Below, in pieces: positions 49,618-58,680 of a DNA stretch of 64,000 nt (the first letter of the stretch is position 1; every line of letters begins with the position of its first letter). The position numbers and the translations under genes were made by a program. The notes under the pieces are model-generated. The model had not been told where the DNA came from and searched no databases. It saw only the letters and a list, made by a program, of their open reading frames with translations. This stretch comes from Streptomyces coacervatus (GTDB lineage Bacteria > Actinomycetota > Actinomycetes > Streptomycetales > Streptomycetaceae), in NCBI RefSeq assembly GCF_029223485.1, contig NZ_JARHTP010000019.1, positions 1-64,000 of the forward strand, in the 5' to 3' direction.

Positions 49618-49674
49618 GTGGCTCTCCAGAAATGGATATTGAAAGTTCAAGCTCACGCTTCCCACAGGAAAGCA

Positions 49675-49689
49675 CTAACCAGCAGTTAG
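49675..49689. promoter_or_regulatory. CTAAC-CAGCA-GTTAG inverted repeat operator candidate
   Basis: 5-bp perfect arms with a 5-bp centre, in the 150-bp intergenic region between the NTF2-like gene and the aldo/keto reductase. The spacing matches TetR- or MerR-type operators. The regulator is not in this window's immediate vicinity. Confidence 0.55.
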
Positions 49690-49767
49690 CGTCAAGATCT
49701 CCAAGACCCCCACGACCCGCCGAGCTCCCTTGCTTAGAGCGCACTCCACGCCGTTGGCTAGGTGGTC

Positions 49768-50760
49768 ATGAAGTACACGCAGCTCGGACGCACCGGACTC
49801 AAGGTCAGCCGACTGGTCCTCGGCACGATGAACTTCGGACCGCAGACGGACGAGGCCGACAGCCACGCGATCATGGACGCGGCGCTGGACGCCGGCATCA
49901 ACTTCTTCGACACCGCCAACGTGTACGGCTGGGGCGAGAACAAAGGCCGTACGGAACAGATCATCGGGAACTGGTTCGCCAAGAGCGCGGCCCACCGCGA
50001 CAAGGTCGTCCTCGCCACCAAGGTCTACGGCAACATGGCCGCCGACGGCGACGCCTGGCCGAACCACGACAAGCTCTCCGCGCTGAACATCCGGCGCGCG
50101 GTCGACGCCAGCCTGAAGCGGCTGCAGACCGACCATATCGACGTCTACCAGTTCCACCACGTCGACCGCCGCACTCCCTTCGAGGAGATCTGGCAGGCGA
50201 TCGACGTCCTGGTGCAGCAGGGGAAGATCCTCTACGTCGGGTCCTCCAACTTCCCCGGCTACAAGATCGCCCAGGCCAATGAGATCGCTGCCCGCCGCGG
50301 CGGGACCATCGGCCTCGTCAGCGAGCAGTGCCTCTACAACCTCGCCGAGCGGCGCGCCGAGATGGAGGTCATTCCGGCCGCGGAGGAGTACGGCCTCGGG
50401 GTCATCCCCTGGTCGCCCCTCCACGGCGGACTGCTCGGCGGCGTCATCAAGAAGGAGGTCGAGGGCGGGCGCCGGGCGAGCGGCCGGGCCGCCGACTCCC
50501 TCGCCAACACCACCATCCGCGCCCAGATCCAGGCGTACGAGGACCTGCTCGACAAGCACGGCGTCGAGCCGGGCGAGGCCGCCCTGGCCTGGCTCCTCAC
50601 CCGCCCGGGCGTGACCGGCCCGATCGTCGGCCCGCGCACTGCGGAGCAGCTGGAGTCCGCGATCAGGGCTGTCGAGCTGGAGCTGAGCGAGGAGCTGCTG
50701 TCAGGCCTGGACGAGATCTTCCCGGGCCCGGGCCCGTCGCCGGAGGCCTTCGCCTGGTAG
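49768..50760 (+). CDS. aldo/keto reductase
   Basis: 330 residues. The AKR fold is evident: KYTQLGRTGLKVSRLVLGTMNFG, DAGINFFDTANVYGWGENKGRTE (catalytic Asp and Tyr), KVVLATKVYG (Lys), DVYQFHHVD (His), LYVGSSNFPG, then the NADPH pocket GPIVGPRTAEQLESAI. It reduces aldehydes or ketones with NAD(P)H, substrate unknown. A MerR-like sequence AG(A)GCGC(A)CT is found at 49736-49745 and -10-like TAGGTG (49759-49764) lies just 3 bp before the ATG, so the mRNA may be leaderless; GTG 49762 is the other start. Confidence 0.9.
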   Translation: MKYTQLGRTGLKVSRLVLGTMNFGPQTDEADSHAIMDAALDAGINFFDTANVYGWGENKGRTEQIIGNWFAKSAAHRDKVVLATKVYGNMAADGDAWPNHDKLSALNIRRAVDASLKRLQTDHIDVYQFHHVDRRTPFEEIWQAIDVLVQQGKILYVGSSNFPGYKIAQANEIAARRGGTIGLVSEQCLYNLAERRAEMEVIPAAEEYGLGVIPWSPLHGGLLGGVIKKEVEGGRRASGRAADSLANTTIRAQIQAYEDLLDKHGVEPGEAALAWLLTRPGVTGPIVGPRTAEQLESAIRAVELELSEELLSGLDEIFPGPGPSPEAFAW

Positions 50761-50787
50761 CGCCGCCGACGGAAGCGCCCTTCTTTT

Positions 50788-50817
50788 AGGGGCGCGGGGA
50801 ACTGCGCGACAAGCCAC
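50788..50817. repeat. dispersed intergenic repeat A, inverted orientation
   Basis: Copy in the AGGGGCGCGGGGAACTGCGC orientation, 28 bp after the aldo/keto reductase stop and between it and the convergent 29-residue peptide gene. Confidence 0.8.
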
Positions 50818-50873
50818 GAACAACCCGCACCCGGCAACGAACGCGCAGTTTCCCGCCGCTACCTTGCCGAGCG

Positions 50874-50963
50874 CTACTTACCGAGGGCAGCCGCCAGCCC
50901 CACCACGACGAACAAAAGAACAAGCACACCGGCCATGATCCGGTTCCGGGTCTTCGGGTCCAC
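50874..50963 (-). CDS. 29-residue single-helix membrane peptide
   Basis: A 29-codon gene starting GTG 50963: VDPKTRNRIMAGV then LVLLFVVVGLAAALGK. One hydrophobic helix with a short basic N-terminus (K-T-R-N-R). It is too short for most gene finders. I recall near-identical peptides in other streptomycete genomes, unannotated or 'hypothetical', which argues for function. Read in the same direction as thpR, 10 bp downstream of its stop codon, so it may be cotranscribed and translated with it. Confidence 0.7.
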   Translation of the reverse strand: MDPKTRNRIMAGVLVLLFVVVGLAAALGK

Positions 50964-50973
50964 GTACCCGAGC

Positions 50974-51540
50974 CTAACCGGCGCCCCCGAGCGGCCAACG
51001 GGCGACCGCCTCATACCGCGGCTGCTCCCCCGGCACCCCGGACCGCGGCAGATTGCTCCGCACCAGCACCAGCTCCGCCACCGTCCAGGTACGGCTCGTG
51101 AACTCCCCGAGAGCCGCGACATACGGCCGTACGTCCGCCGCGTCCCGACTGCGGGCCACGGTCAGGTGGGCCTTGTACCGCCGGTGCTCGTCCATCGCCA
51201 CGCCCGCCTTCCGCGCCGCCGCCTCGGCACGTTCCGCCAACCGCCTCAGCGCCTCCAGATCCCCCTCCGCGCCCACCCACAAGGCCCGCCCGTGCCCGAA
51301 CTGCCCACCACCCCGCAAGGCCAGCGCAAAGGGCTCGGATCGCCGCGCCGCCCGCTCCAGCCGAGCCGACAGATCGGCTACGACGCCGTCGTCCACCTCG
51401 CCGTAGAAGGCAAGTGTGAAGTGCCAGCCCGGCCGCCCGGTCCAGCGAAGCGAACCCGGCAGCTTCTTCAACTCGGCCACCTCGGCGGCGAGTTCATGGA
51501 CGACCCCCTCGGGGGGCAGCACCGCGGCGAAGAGTCTCAT
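50974..51540 (-). CDS. thpR: RNA 2',3'-cyclic phosphodiesterase
   Basis: 188 residues with both 2H motifs: HFTLAF and HLTVARS, the two H-x-T/S-x clusters of the 2H phosphoesterase fold (LigT/ThpR). It opens 2',3'-cyclic phosphates in RNA and, in bacteria, can also make 2'-5' ligations. The N-terminus MRLFAAVLPPEGVVHELAAEV is typical. ATG 51540 is at the normal start. Divergent from the GNAT gene; a 26-bp gap leaves little room for two promoters. Confidence 0.92.
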   Translation of the reverse strand: MRLFAAVLPPEGVVHELAAEVAELKKLPGSLRWTGRPGWHFTLAFYGEVDDGVVADLSARLERAARRSEPFALALRGGGQFGHGRALWVGAEGDLEALRRLAERAEAAARKAGVAMDEHRRYKAHLTVARSRDAADVRPYVAALGEFTSRTWTVAELVLVRSNLPRSGVPGEQPRYEAVARWPLGGAG

Positions 51541-51566
51541 ACCGCCCACCCTGCCACCATGGACGC

Positions 51567-52073
51567 ATGGAGATCACCATCAGAGAAGGCGGACCCGACG
51601 ACATACCCGTGATCCTGGGCATGCTCGACAGCGGTGTGGAGTGGCTGGTCGCGCAGGGGCGGACCGGGCAGTGGGGGACGAAGCCGCTGTCGGAGAACCC
51701 GAAGGTGGCCGAGTCGCTCGCCGGGTACATGGACGGCGGCAGCGCGTTCATCGCCGAGGCGGACGGGGTACCGGCCGCGTCCCTGACCCTCACCGACGCA
51801 CCCGGCTCCTACATCCCGCCGGTCGACGAGCCGGAGCGCTACATCCACTGGCTCGCCTCCGACCGCCGCTTCAAGGGCCACGGCCTGGGCAGCGCCCTGC
51901 TCGCGCACGCCGCCGAGGAGACCCGGCGCGCGGGCGTCTCGCTCCTGCGGGTGGACTGCTACGCGGGCGACGACGGCAGGCTCGTCCGCTACTACGAGGA
52001 CAACGGCTTCGCCAGGGTCGAGGCCTTCACCGTGGGCGAGTGGCCGGGGCAGCTCCTGGCCCGGAGGGTGTAG
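51567..52073 (+). CDS. GNAT-family N-acetyltransferase
   Basis: 168 residues. The acetyl-CoA binding loop is ASDRRFKGHGLGSALLAHAAEET with LLRVDCYAGDDGRLVRYYEDNGFARVE following; a predicted N-terminal substrate half is PVILGMLDSGVEWLVAQGRTGQW. The substrate is unknown. ATG 51567. It converges with the MFS gene at 52095. Confidence 0.88.
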   Translation: MEITIREGGPDDIPVILGMLDSGVEWLVAQGRTGQWGTKPLSENPKVAESLAGYMDGGSAFIAEADGVPAASLTLTDAPGSYIPPVDEPERYIHWLASDRRFKGHGLGSALLAHAAEETRRAGVSLLRVDCYAGDDGRLVRYYEDNGFARVEAFTVGEWPGQLLARRV

Positions 52074-52094
52074 CCACGCCCCCGGGCCGGGAGA

Positions 52095-53501
52095 TCAGAC
52101 CGCAGTCGCCAGCTGCTGCTGGGCCTCCCGCGGCACGAACCGCACCTGCGGATGGCCGCGGTTCCAGCCGACCGACAGACGCAGGTTGCCCACGCGGGCC
52201 AGGACCACGCCGATGGTGACGGCGGCCGCCGTGGCGATCGCGCCGCCGACGGCGAGGCCCGCCCGGACGCCGTACGTGTCCGTGATCCAGCCGGCGATGG
52301 GTGCGCCGACCGGGGATCCGCCGAGGAAGACCATCATGTAGAGGGCCATGACCCGGCCGCGCATGGCCGGGTCGGTGGCCATCTGGATGCTGGTGTTGGC
52401 GGTGACGTTGACCGTCATGCCGAACATGCCGATGGGGGCCATCAGCAGGGCGAACAGCCAGAGCGAGGGGGCGGTCGCGGCGACGATCTCCATCGCGCCG
52501 AAGGCCACCGCCGCCGCGATCAGGATGCGCATCCGGGCCGTGCCGCGCCGGGCGGCGAGCAGGGCACCCGACAGCGAACCGACCGCCATCAGCGTGTTGA
52601 AGAGGCTGTAGGAGCCGGCGCCCGCGTGGAAGACGTCGTTCGCGAAGGCGGAGAGGTAGACCGGGAAGTTGAAGCCGAAGGTCCCGATGAACCCGATGAG
52701 AACGATCGTCCAGATCAGGTCGGGGCGCCCGGCGACATAGTGCAGGCCCTCCCTCAGCTGGCCCTTGCCGCGCGGCGCCCGCTCTACGACGTGCAGGTCA
52801 CGCGGCCGCATCAGCAGCAGACCGGCGACCGGGGCGACGAAGGACAGCCCGTTGAAGAGGAACGCCCAGCCGGTGCCCACGCCGGTGATCATCAGGCCCG
52901 CGACGGCGGGGCCGACCAGGCGGGCGGACTGGAAGTTGGCGGAATTGAGGCTGACCGCGTTCTGCAGCTGCTCCGGGCCGACCATCTCGGAGACGAAGGA
53001 CTGGCGGGCCGGGTTGTCGACGACCGTGGCGAGACCCATCGCGAAGGCGGCGAGGTAGACATGCCAGATCTGGACATGGCCGGAGAGGGTGAGCGCGGCG
53101 AGCGCGATGCCGGTGACGGCCATCGAGGTCTGCGTGACGAGCAGCGTGCGGCGCTTGGGCAGACGGTCGACGAGGACGCCGCCGTAGAGGCCGAAGAGCA
53201 GCATCGGCAGGAACTGCAGTGCCGTCGTGACGCCGACGGCCGTGGCGGAGCCGGTGAGGCTGAGGACCAGCCAGTCCTGGGCGATGCGCTGCATCCAGGT
53301 GCCGATGTTCGAGACGACCTGGCCGCCGAAGAACAGGCGGTAGTTCCGGACCTTCAGCGAGCTGAACATCGAGGACTTGCGGGAAACAGCGGGAGAAGGA
53401 GACGAAGAGGGAGACGGAGAAGGAAGGGGAGAAGGAGGGGGAGGAGCAGGGGTAGTAGGTATCGGTGCGGGGGCGGAGTCTGCTCCGGGTCCCGAACTCA
53501 A
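52095..53501 (-). CDS. MFS transporter (EntS-like)
   Basis: 468 residues, twelve predicted transmembrane helices after a Pro/Ser-rich N-terminus of ~40 residues. Motifs SNIGTWMQRIAQDWLVLSLTGSATAVGVTTALQFLPMLLFGLYGGVLVDRLPKRRTLL match the MFS_3 (enterobactin exporter EntS/Bcr) group. TTG 53501 follows GAGGAGG. The MarR gene ends 24 bp upstream, so the two form a likely operon; MarR is expected to control this pump. Confidence 0.88.
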   Translation of the reverse strand: MSSGPGADSAPAPIPTTPAPPPPSPLPSPSPSSSPSPAVSRKSSMFSSLKVRNYRLFFGGQVVSNIGTWMQRIAQDWLVLSLTGSATAVGVTTALQFLPMLLFGLYGGVLVDRLPKRRTLLVTQTSMAVTGIALAALTLSGHVQIWHVYLAAFAMGLATVVDNPARQSFVSEMVGPEQLQNAVSLNSANFQSARLVGPAVAGLMITGVGTGWAFLFNGLSFVAPVAGLLLMRPRDLHVVERAPRGKGQLREGLHYVAGRPDLIWTIVLIGFIGTFGFNFPVYLSAFANDVFHAGAGSYSLFNTLMAVGSLSGALLAARRGTARMRILIAAAVAFGAMEIVAATAPSLWLFALLMAPIGMFGMTVNVTANTSIQMATDPAMRGRVMALYMMVFLGGSPVGAPIAGWITDTYGVRAGLAVGGAIATAAAVTIGVVLARVGNLRLSVGWNRGHPQVRFVPREAQQQLATAV

Positions 53502-53525
53502 AAGGGTTCGCCTCCTCGTTGTGGC

Positions 53526-53963
53526 TTACAGGTGTGCGAGCTTCTCCAGCACGGGGGCGGCGGCGCGCAGTTTGGCCCACTCGTCCTCGTCGAGGCCGTC
53601 GACCAGGTTGGCCAGGAACGCGTTCCGTTTGGCGCGGCTCTCCTCGAGCATGGCCTCGGCCTGCTCGGTCTTGGTGACGACCTTCTGGCGCCGGTCCTCG
53701 GGGTGCGGCTCCAGCCGGACCAGCCCCTTGGCCTCCAGCAGCGCGACGATGCGGGTCATCGACGGCGGCTGCACATGCTCCTTGCGGGCGAGTTCGCCCG
53801 GGGTGGCCTTCCCGCAGAGGGAGAGGGTGCCCAGCACCGACATCTCGGTGGGGCTGAGCGACTCGTCGACGCGCTGGTGCTTGAGCCGACGGGACAGCCG
53901 CATGACAGCTGATCGCAGGGAGTTCACGGCGGCAGCGTCGTCGCCATGGCTGAGGTCCGACAT
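53526..53963 (-). CDS. MarR-family regulator of the adjacent MFS gene
   Basis: 145 residues. The winged helix is evident: SLRSAVMRLSRRLKHQRVDESLSPTEMSVLGTLSLCGKATPGELARKEHVQPPSMTRIVALLEAKGLVRLEPHPEDRRQKVV. These respond to phenolic or antibiotic ligands. Two starts are possible: ATG 53963 (MSDLSHG) and ATG 53981 (MSYPKDM). The first is chosen since orthologues I recall start near it. The upstream palindromic stretch TGAGTTATCCTAAAGAC region may be the operator. Confidence 0.88.
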   Translation of the reverse strand: MSDLSHGDDAAAVNSLRSAVMRLSRRLKHQRVDESLSPTEMSVLGTLSLCGKATPGELARKEHVQPPSMTRIVALLEAKGLVRLEPHPEDRRQKVVTKTEQAEAMLEESRAKRNAFLANLVDGLDEDEWAKLRAAAPVLEKLAHL

Positions 53964-54115
53964 GTCTTTAGGATAACTCATTACTCTCGCTAAACAAGCT
54001 GGAATGCGCCGCGATTCCCGTGACCCGGGCCACTGAATCGGAACATCACTCATATGGGTGATCGAGACGCGGAACGTGACACACCGCGCCGAAGGGTGCA
54101 GCGACCCTCGTACCC

Positions 54116-54298
54116 ATGGGGACCAGTGTGCTCAGCCTGCGGATAGACGGAGAGCTGCTCGAACGGCTCCGGCACCACGCCGCCAAAAGAGGAATGAGCG
54201 TCCAGGACTATGTCGTCCGGACGCTCATTCGCGATGACTTCGACGAGCGCTTCCAGTCCGCCGTGGAGGAGACGGAGAGGTTCTACGGCGTCACGTGA
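54116..54298 (+). CDS. small ribbon-helix-helix-type protein
   Basis: 60 residues. TSVLSLRIDGELLERLRHHAAKRGMSVQDYVVRTLIRDDFDERFQ matches the Arc/CopG beta-alpha-alpha fold that binds DNA as a dimer. Usually it acts as an antitoxin or autoregulator. No toxin gene follows; the stop overlaps the stop of the convergent NCS2 gene by 8 bp. ATG 54116. Confidence 0.8.
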   Translation: MGTSVLSLRIDGELLERLRHHAAKRGMSVQDYVVRTLIRDDFDERFQSAVEETERFYGVT

Positions 54299-55742
54299 GG
54301 CCCAGCGCCGGCATCAGGTAGTAGAAGCCGAACACCGCCGCCACGACGTACATCGCTACCGGGATCTCCCGGCCCCGGCCGGCAGCCAGGCGCAGTACCA
54401 CGAAGGTGATGAAGCCCATGCCGATGCCGTTGGTGATCGAGTAGGTGAACGGCATCATCACCATCGTCACGAAGGCGGGCATTGCGATGGTGTAGTCGGC
54501 CCAGTCGATCTCCTTGACCGAGCCGGCCAGGATCAGGAAGCCCACCGCGAGCAGGGCCGGGGTGGCCGCCTGGGACGGGACCATCGTGGCGACGGGGGTC
54601 AGGAACAGGGCGAGGGCGAACAGTCCGCCGGTGATGACGTTCGCGAAGCCCGTACGGGCCCCCTCGCCGACGCCGGCCGTGGACTCCACGAAGCAGGTGG
54701 TGGCCGAGGAGGAGCTGGCGCCGCCCGCGGCGACCGCGATGCCGTCGACGAAAAGGACCTTGTTGATGCCGGGCATCTGGCCCTGGGCGTCGGTCAGCTT
54801 GGCCTCGTCGCTGACGCCCATGATCGTGCCCATCGCGTCGAAGAAGCACGACAGCAGGACCGTGAAGACGAAGAGGATGCCGGTCAGCACACCGACATGG
54901 GAGAAGCCGCCGAACAGGCTGACCTTTCCGATCAGGCCGAAGTCCGGGGTGGCGACCGGGTTGCCGGGCCACTTGGGCGTCGTAAGACCCCAGGACGGGA
55001 TCTTCGCCACCGCATTGATGATCACCGCGAGGACGGTCATCGTCACGATCGAGATCAGGATCGCGCCCGAGACTTTGCGGACGATGAGGGCCAGGGTCAG
55101 CAGCGTGCCCAGGATGAAGACCAGGACCGGCCAGCCGTTGAGGTGGCCGTTGCCGCCGAGCTGGAGCGGGACCGTGGTCTGGGCGGCGTCCGGGATGCGG
55201 GAGACGAAGCCGGAGTCGACGAGCCCGATCAGCATGATGAACAGGCCGATGCCGATGGAGATCGCCTTGCGCAGGCTGTAGGGCACGGCGTTCATGACGC
55301 GCTCGCGCAGTCCGGTGGCGACCAGCAGCATCACGACGAAGCCGGCCAGGACCACCATGCCCATGGCGTCCGGCCAGGACATCCGGGGGGCGAGCTGGAG
55401 CGCGACGACCGAGTTCACACCGAGGCCCGCGGCGAGCGCGATCGGCACATTGCCGACGACGCCCATGAGGAGGGTGGTGAAGGCGGCCGTCACGGCGGTC
55501 GCGGTGACCAGCTGGCCGTTGTCCAGGTGGTGCCCGTACATGTCCTTCGCGCTGCCCAGGATGATCGGGTTCAGCACGATGATGTAGGCCATCGCGAAGA
55601 AGGTGGCGAAACCGCCGCGGATCTCGCGCGGGAGCGTGCTGCCGCGCTCGGAGATCTTGAAGTAGCGGTCCAGCGCGCCGGATGCCGGCTGGGCCCCCGA
55701 CTGGTCGGGGGCGGGGACCTTGGTGGGGGCCGAGGTGGGCAT
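54291..55742 (-). CDS. NCS2-family purine permease
   Basis: 483 residues with 12-14 transmembrane segments. The ~30-residue N-terminus and YFKISERGSTLPREIRGGFATFFAMAYIIVLNPIIL are typical of the AzgA-like adenine/guanine/hypoxanthine branch; further motifs VSFFDAMGTIMGVSDEAKL and SSSSATTCFVESTAGVGEGARTGFANVITG carry the NCS2 QH/TxE-like signature. It imports purines using proton symport. ATG 55742. Confidence 0.93.
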   Translation of the reverse strand: MPTSAPTKVPAPDQSGAQPASGALDRYFKISERGSTLPREIRGGFATFFAMAYIIVLNPIILGSAKDMYGHHLDNGQLVTATAVTAAFTTLLMGVVGNVPIALAAGLGVNSVVALQLAPRMSWPDAMGMVVLAGFVVMLLVATGLRERVMNAVPYSLRKAISIGIGLFIMLIGLVDSGFVSRIPDAAQTTVPLQLGGNGHLNGWPVLVFILGTLLTLALIVRKVSGAILISIVTMTVLAVIINAVAKIPSWGLTTPKWPGNPVATPDFGLIGKVSLFGGFSHVGVLTGILFVFTVLLSCFFDAMGTIMGVSDEAKLTDAQGQMPGINKVLFVDGIAVAAGGASSSSATTCFVESTAGVGEGARTGFANVITGGLFALALFLTPVATMVPSQAATPALLAVGFLILAGSVKEIDWADYTIAMPAFVTMVMMPFTYSITNGIGMGFITFVVLRLAAGRGREIPVAMYVVAAVFGFYYLMPALGLT

Positions 55743-55855
55743 TCAGAGGTTCCTACGAGCAGAAGTGGACACACGGAAACTGTTTCAGTATGAACATATG
55801 AATCCTTGGGCGCTATCTCCGCGCGTAGATGTGATCGCCTCGTAAGCTGTCCCTC

Positions 55856-56137
55856 ATGGCGAAGTGGACCCCCAAGCACGAGGCGCCGGAGCCCCTTGAG
55901 GGCCCCGTGGTCGCCACCATCACCGGCGGCACGATCCTCTGGTTCGTCCTCTTCCTGGTGCAGCTCCCCTTCTACGGCTGGTTCGACGACCACGGGCACC
56001 TGTGGTGGCTGTGGACCTGCCTGGCCGGAGGCGTGCTCGGGCTGTACGGCGTCTGGTTCGTCAGGAAGCGGGACGCGGCGATCAAGCGGGCGGCGGCACC
56101 GGAGTCGGGGTCGACCGAACAGCCGGTGACCGAGTAG
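55856..56137 (+). CDS. DUF2530 membrane protein
   Basis: 93 residues. KHEAPEPLEGPVVATITGGTILWFVLFLVQLPF and LWWLWTCLAGGVLGLYGVWFVRKRDAAIKR are the two transmembrane helices of DUF2530, a small actinobacterial family of unknown function. It lies divergently from the NCS2 permease gene and upstream of the P-type ATPase, with 130 bp between. Confidence 0.88.
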   Translation: MAKWTPKHEAPEPLEGPVVATITGGTILWFVLFLVQLPFYGWFDDHGHLWWLWTCLAGGVLGLYGVWFVRKRDAAIKRAAAPESGSTEQPVTE

Positions 56138-56267
56138 GCCTCCGTGAGGAGTAGGCCTCGGTGACCGAATAGGCCGTACAACCAGCGCACGAGTTCGCTC
56201 CTCCCCAGGTCGGATCTTCCGGGCACTCGGCGGGTGAAGCCGTAAATCCACACGTACCGTCGAATGC

Positions 56268-58661
56268 ATGACGCACATCGACGCGGGCGCGGAGCTCGAC
56301 CCTGTGCACCCGGTACCCATCCCGGCGACGGCGCGCGGGCTGACCGCGGCCGAGGTCGCCGAGCGGGTCGCGCGGGGACAGGTCAACGACGTTCCGGTGC
56401 GCAGCAGCCGGTCGATGGGCGAGATCGTCCGGGCGAACGTCTTCACCCGGTTCAACGCGATCATCGGTGTGCTCTGGCTGATCATGCTGTTCGTCGCGCC
56501 GTTCCAGGACAGCCTGTTCGGATACGTGATCATCGCCAACACCGGCATCGGCATCATCCAGGAGTGGCGCGCGAAGAAGACCCTGGACTCACTGGCGGTG
56601 ATCGGGGAGGCGCGGCCCACGGTGCGGCGGGGCGGGGTGACCGCCGCGATCAGCACCTCGGAGATCGTGCTGGACGACCTGATCGAGATCGGGCCCGGGG
56701 ACAAGGCCGTCGTCGACGGGGTGTGCATCGAGGCCGACGGGCTGGAGATCGACGAGTCTCTGCTCACCGGTGAGGCCGACCCGGTGGTCAAGAAGCCGGG
56801 CGATCAGGTCATGTCGGGCAGCTTCGTGGTCGCCGGCGGCGGCGCCTTCAAGGCGACCAAGGTCGGCCGCGAGGCGTACGCCGCCCAGCTCGCCGAGGAG
56901 GCCTCCCGCTTCACCCTCGTCCACTCCGAACTCCGCACCGGCATCTCCACGATCCTCAAGTACGTGACATGGATGATGATCCCGACCGCGATCGGCCTGG
57001 TCATCAGCCAACTCGTCGTCAAGGAGCACGGCTTCAAGGACTCGGTCGCGCGGACCGTCGGCGGGATCGTGCCGATGGTCCCGGAGGGGCTGGTGCTGCT
57101 GACGTCGGTCGCCTTCGCCATAGGCGTCATCCGCCTTGGCCGAAAACAGTGCCTGGTCCAGGAACTCCCCGCCATCGAGGGCCTCGCCCGCATCGACACC
57201 GTCTGCCTCGACAAGACCGGCACCCTCACCGAGGGCGGCATGGACGTCACCGAGCTCAGGCCGCTGCAGGGCGCCGACGAGTCGTACGTACGCAAGGTCC
57301 TCGGCGCCCTCGGCGAATCCGATCCGCGCCCGAACGCCTCCCTCCAGGCGATCATCGACGCCTACCCGGACGTCGAGGACTGGCGCTGCACCGAGTCCCT
57401 GCCCTTTTCCTCCGCCCGCAAGTACAGCGGCGCCACGCTCAGCGAGGGCAACGGCGAGTCCGGTACGTGGCTGCTGGGCGCGCCGGACGTCCTGCTGGCC
57501 CCGGGCGACCCGGCCCTCGCGGAGACGGAACGGCTCAACGAGCAGGGCCTACGGGTGCTGCTGCTCGCCCGGGCCGGCCGCGACCTCGACGATCCCGAGC
57601 CCGCGAAGGGGGCCAGGCCCGCCGCCCTCGTCGTACTCGAACAGCGGCTGCGCCCCGACGCGGCCGACACCCTGCGCTACTTCGCCGACCAGGACGTCCG
57701 CGCCAAGGTCATCTCCGGCGACAACGCGGTGTCGGTGGGCGCGGTGGCCGCGAAGCTGGGGCTGACCGGCACGACCGTGGACGCACGCCATCTCCCCCCG
57801 GAGCAGGAGGAGATGGCGAATTCCCTCGACAAGGGCACGGTGTTCGGGCGGGTCACCCCGCAGCAGAAGCGGGACATGGTCGGCGCGCTGCAGTCCCGCG
57901 GGCACACGGTCGCGATGACCGGCGACGGCGTGAACGACGTACTGGCCCTGAAGGACGCGGACATCGGTGTTTCGATGGGGTCGGGGTCCGAGGCCACCCG
58001 GGCGGTCGCCCAGATCGTGCTGCTGAACAACAGCTTCGCGACGCTGCCGTCGGTGGTGGCGGAGGGCCGGCGGGTGATCGGCAACATCACACGGGTCGCG
58101 ACGCTGTTCCTGGTGAAGACGGTGTACTCCGTCCTCCTGGCGATCCTGGTGGTCTGCTGGCAGGTCGAATACCCGTTCCTGCCAAGGCACTTGACCCTGC
58201 TCTCGACCCTGACGATCGGCATCCCGGCCTTCTTCCTCGCCCTGGCACCCAACAAGGAACGGGCGAGGCCGCACTTCGTACGGCGGGTGATGCGGTACTC
58301 GATCCCGGGCGGGGTGGTGGCCGGTGTCGCGACCTTCGTGACCTACCTGATCGCCCGTCACTACTACACAGGTCCCGGCCAGTTGGACGCCGAGACGAGC
58401 GCCGCGACACTGACGCTGTTCCTGATCTCGATGTGGGTGCTGGCGATCATCGCCCGCCCGTACACCTGGTGGCGGATCGCCCTGGTCGCCTCGATGGGCG
58501 TGGCGTTCCTCTTCGTACTGACCGTGCCATGGCTGCAGCACTTCTTCGCACTGAAGCTGGTCGGCGTGACGATGCCGTGGGTGGCGGTGGGTATCGCGGC
58601 GGTGGCGGCGGTCGCCCTGGAGGTGCTGTGGAGGGTGGTCGACCGCCGCTTTCCCGCCTAG
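56268..58661 (+). CDS. P-type cation ATPase
   Basis: 797 residues. Motifs: TGEADPV (residues ~164-170, actuator), PEGLVLLTSVAFAIGVIRLG (M4 ion site, P-E-G-L), DKTGTLTEGG (phosphorylated Asp near residue 317), TGDGVNDVLALKDADIGVSMGSGSEATR (hinge). No heavy-metal HMA domain is found, so it is not CopA/ZntA-like. The PEGL motif fits type II/III pumps for Ca2+, Mg2+ or Mn2+, though the ion is inferred. ATG 56268. Confidence 0.9.
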   Translation: MTHIDAGAELDPVHPVPIPATARGLTAAEVAERVARGQVNDVPVRSSRSMGEIVRANVFTRFNAIIGVLWLIMLFVAPFQDSLFGYVIIANTGIGIIQEWRAKKTLDSLAVIGEARPTVRRGGVTAAISTSEIVLDDLIEIGPGDKAVVDGVCIEADGLEIDESLLTGEADPVVKKPGDQVMSGSFVVAGGGAFKATKVGREAYAAQLAEEASRFTLVHSELRTGISTILKYVTWMMIPTAIGLVISQLVVKEHGFKDSVARTVGGIVPMVPEGLVLLTSVAFAIGVIRLGRKQCLVQELPAIEGLARIDTVCLDKTGTLTEGGMDVTELRPLQGADESYVRKVLGALGESDPRPNASLQAIIDAYPDVEDWRCTESLPFSSARKYSGATLSEGNGESGTWLLGAPDVLLAPGDPALAETERLNEQGLRVLLLARAGRDLDDPEPAKGARPAALVVLEQRLRPDAADTLRYFADQDVRAKVISGDNAVSVGAVAAKLGLTGTTVDARHLPPEQEEMANSLDKGTVFGRVTPQQKRDMVGALQSRGHTVAMTGDGVNDVLALKDADIGVSMGSGSEATRAVAQIVLLNNSFATLPSVVAEGRRVIGNITRVATLFLVKTVYSVLLAILVVCWQVEYPFLPRHLTLLSTLTIGIPAFFLALAPNKERARPHFVRRVMRYSIPGGVVAGVATFVTYLIARHYYTGPGQLDAETSAATLTLFLISMWVLAIIARPYTWWRIALVASMGVAFLFVLTVPWLQHFFALKLVGVTMPWVAVGIAAVAAVALEVLWRVVDRRFPA

Positions 58662-58680
58662 CGGGTGCGGGTGCGGGTGC

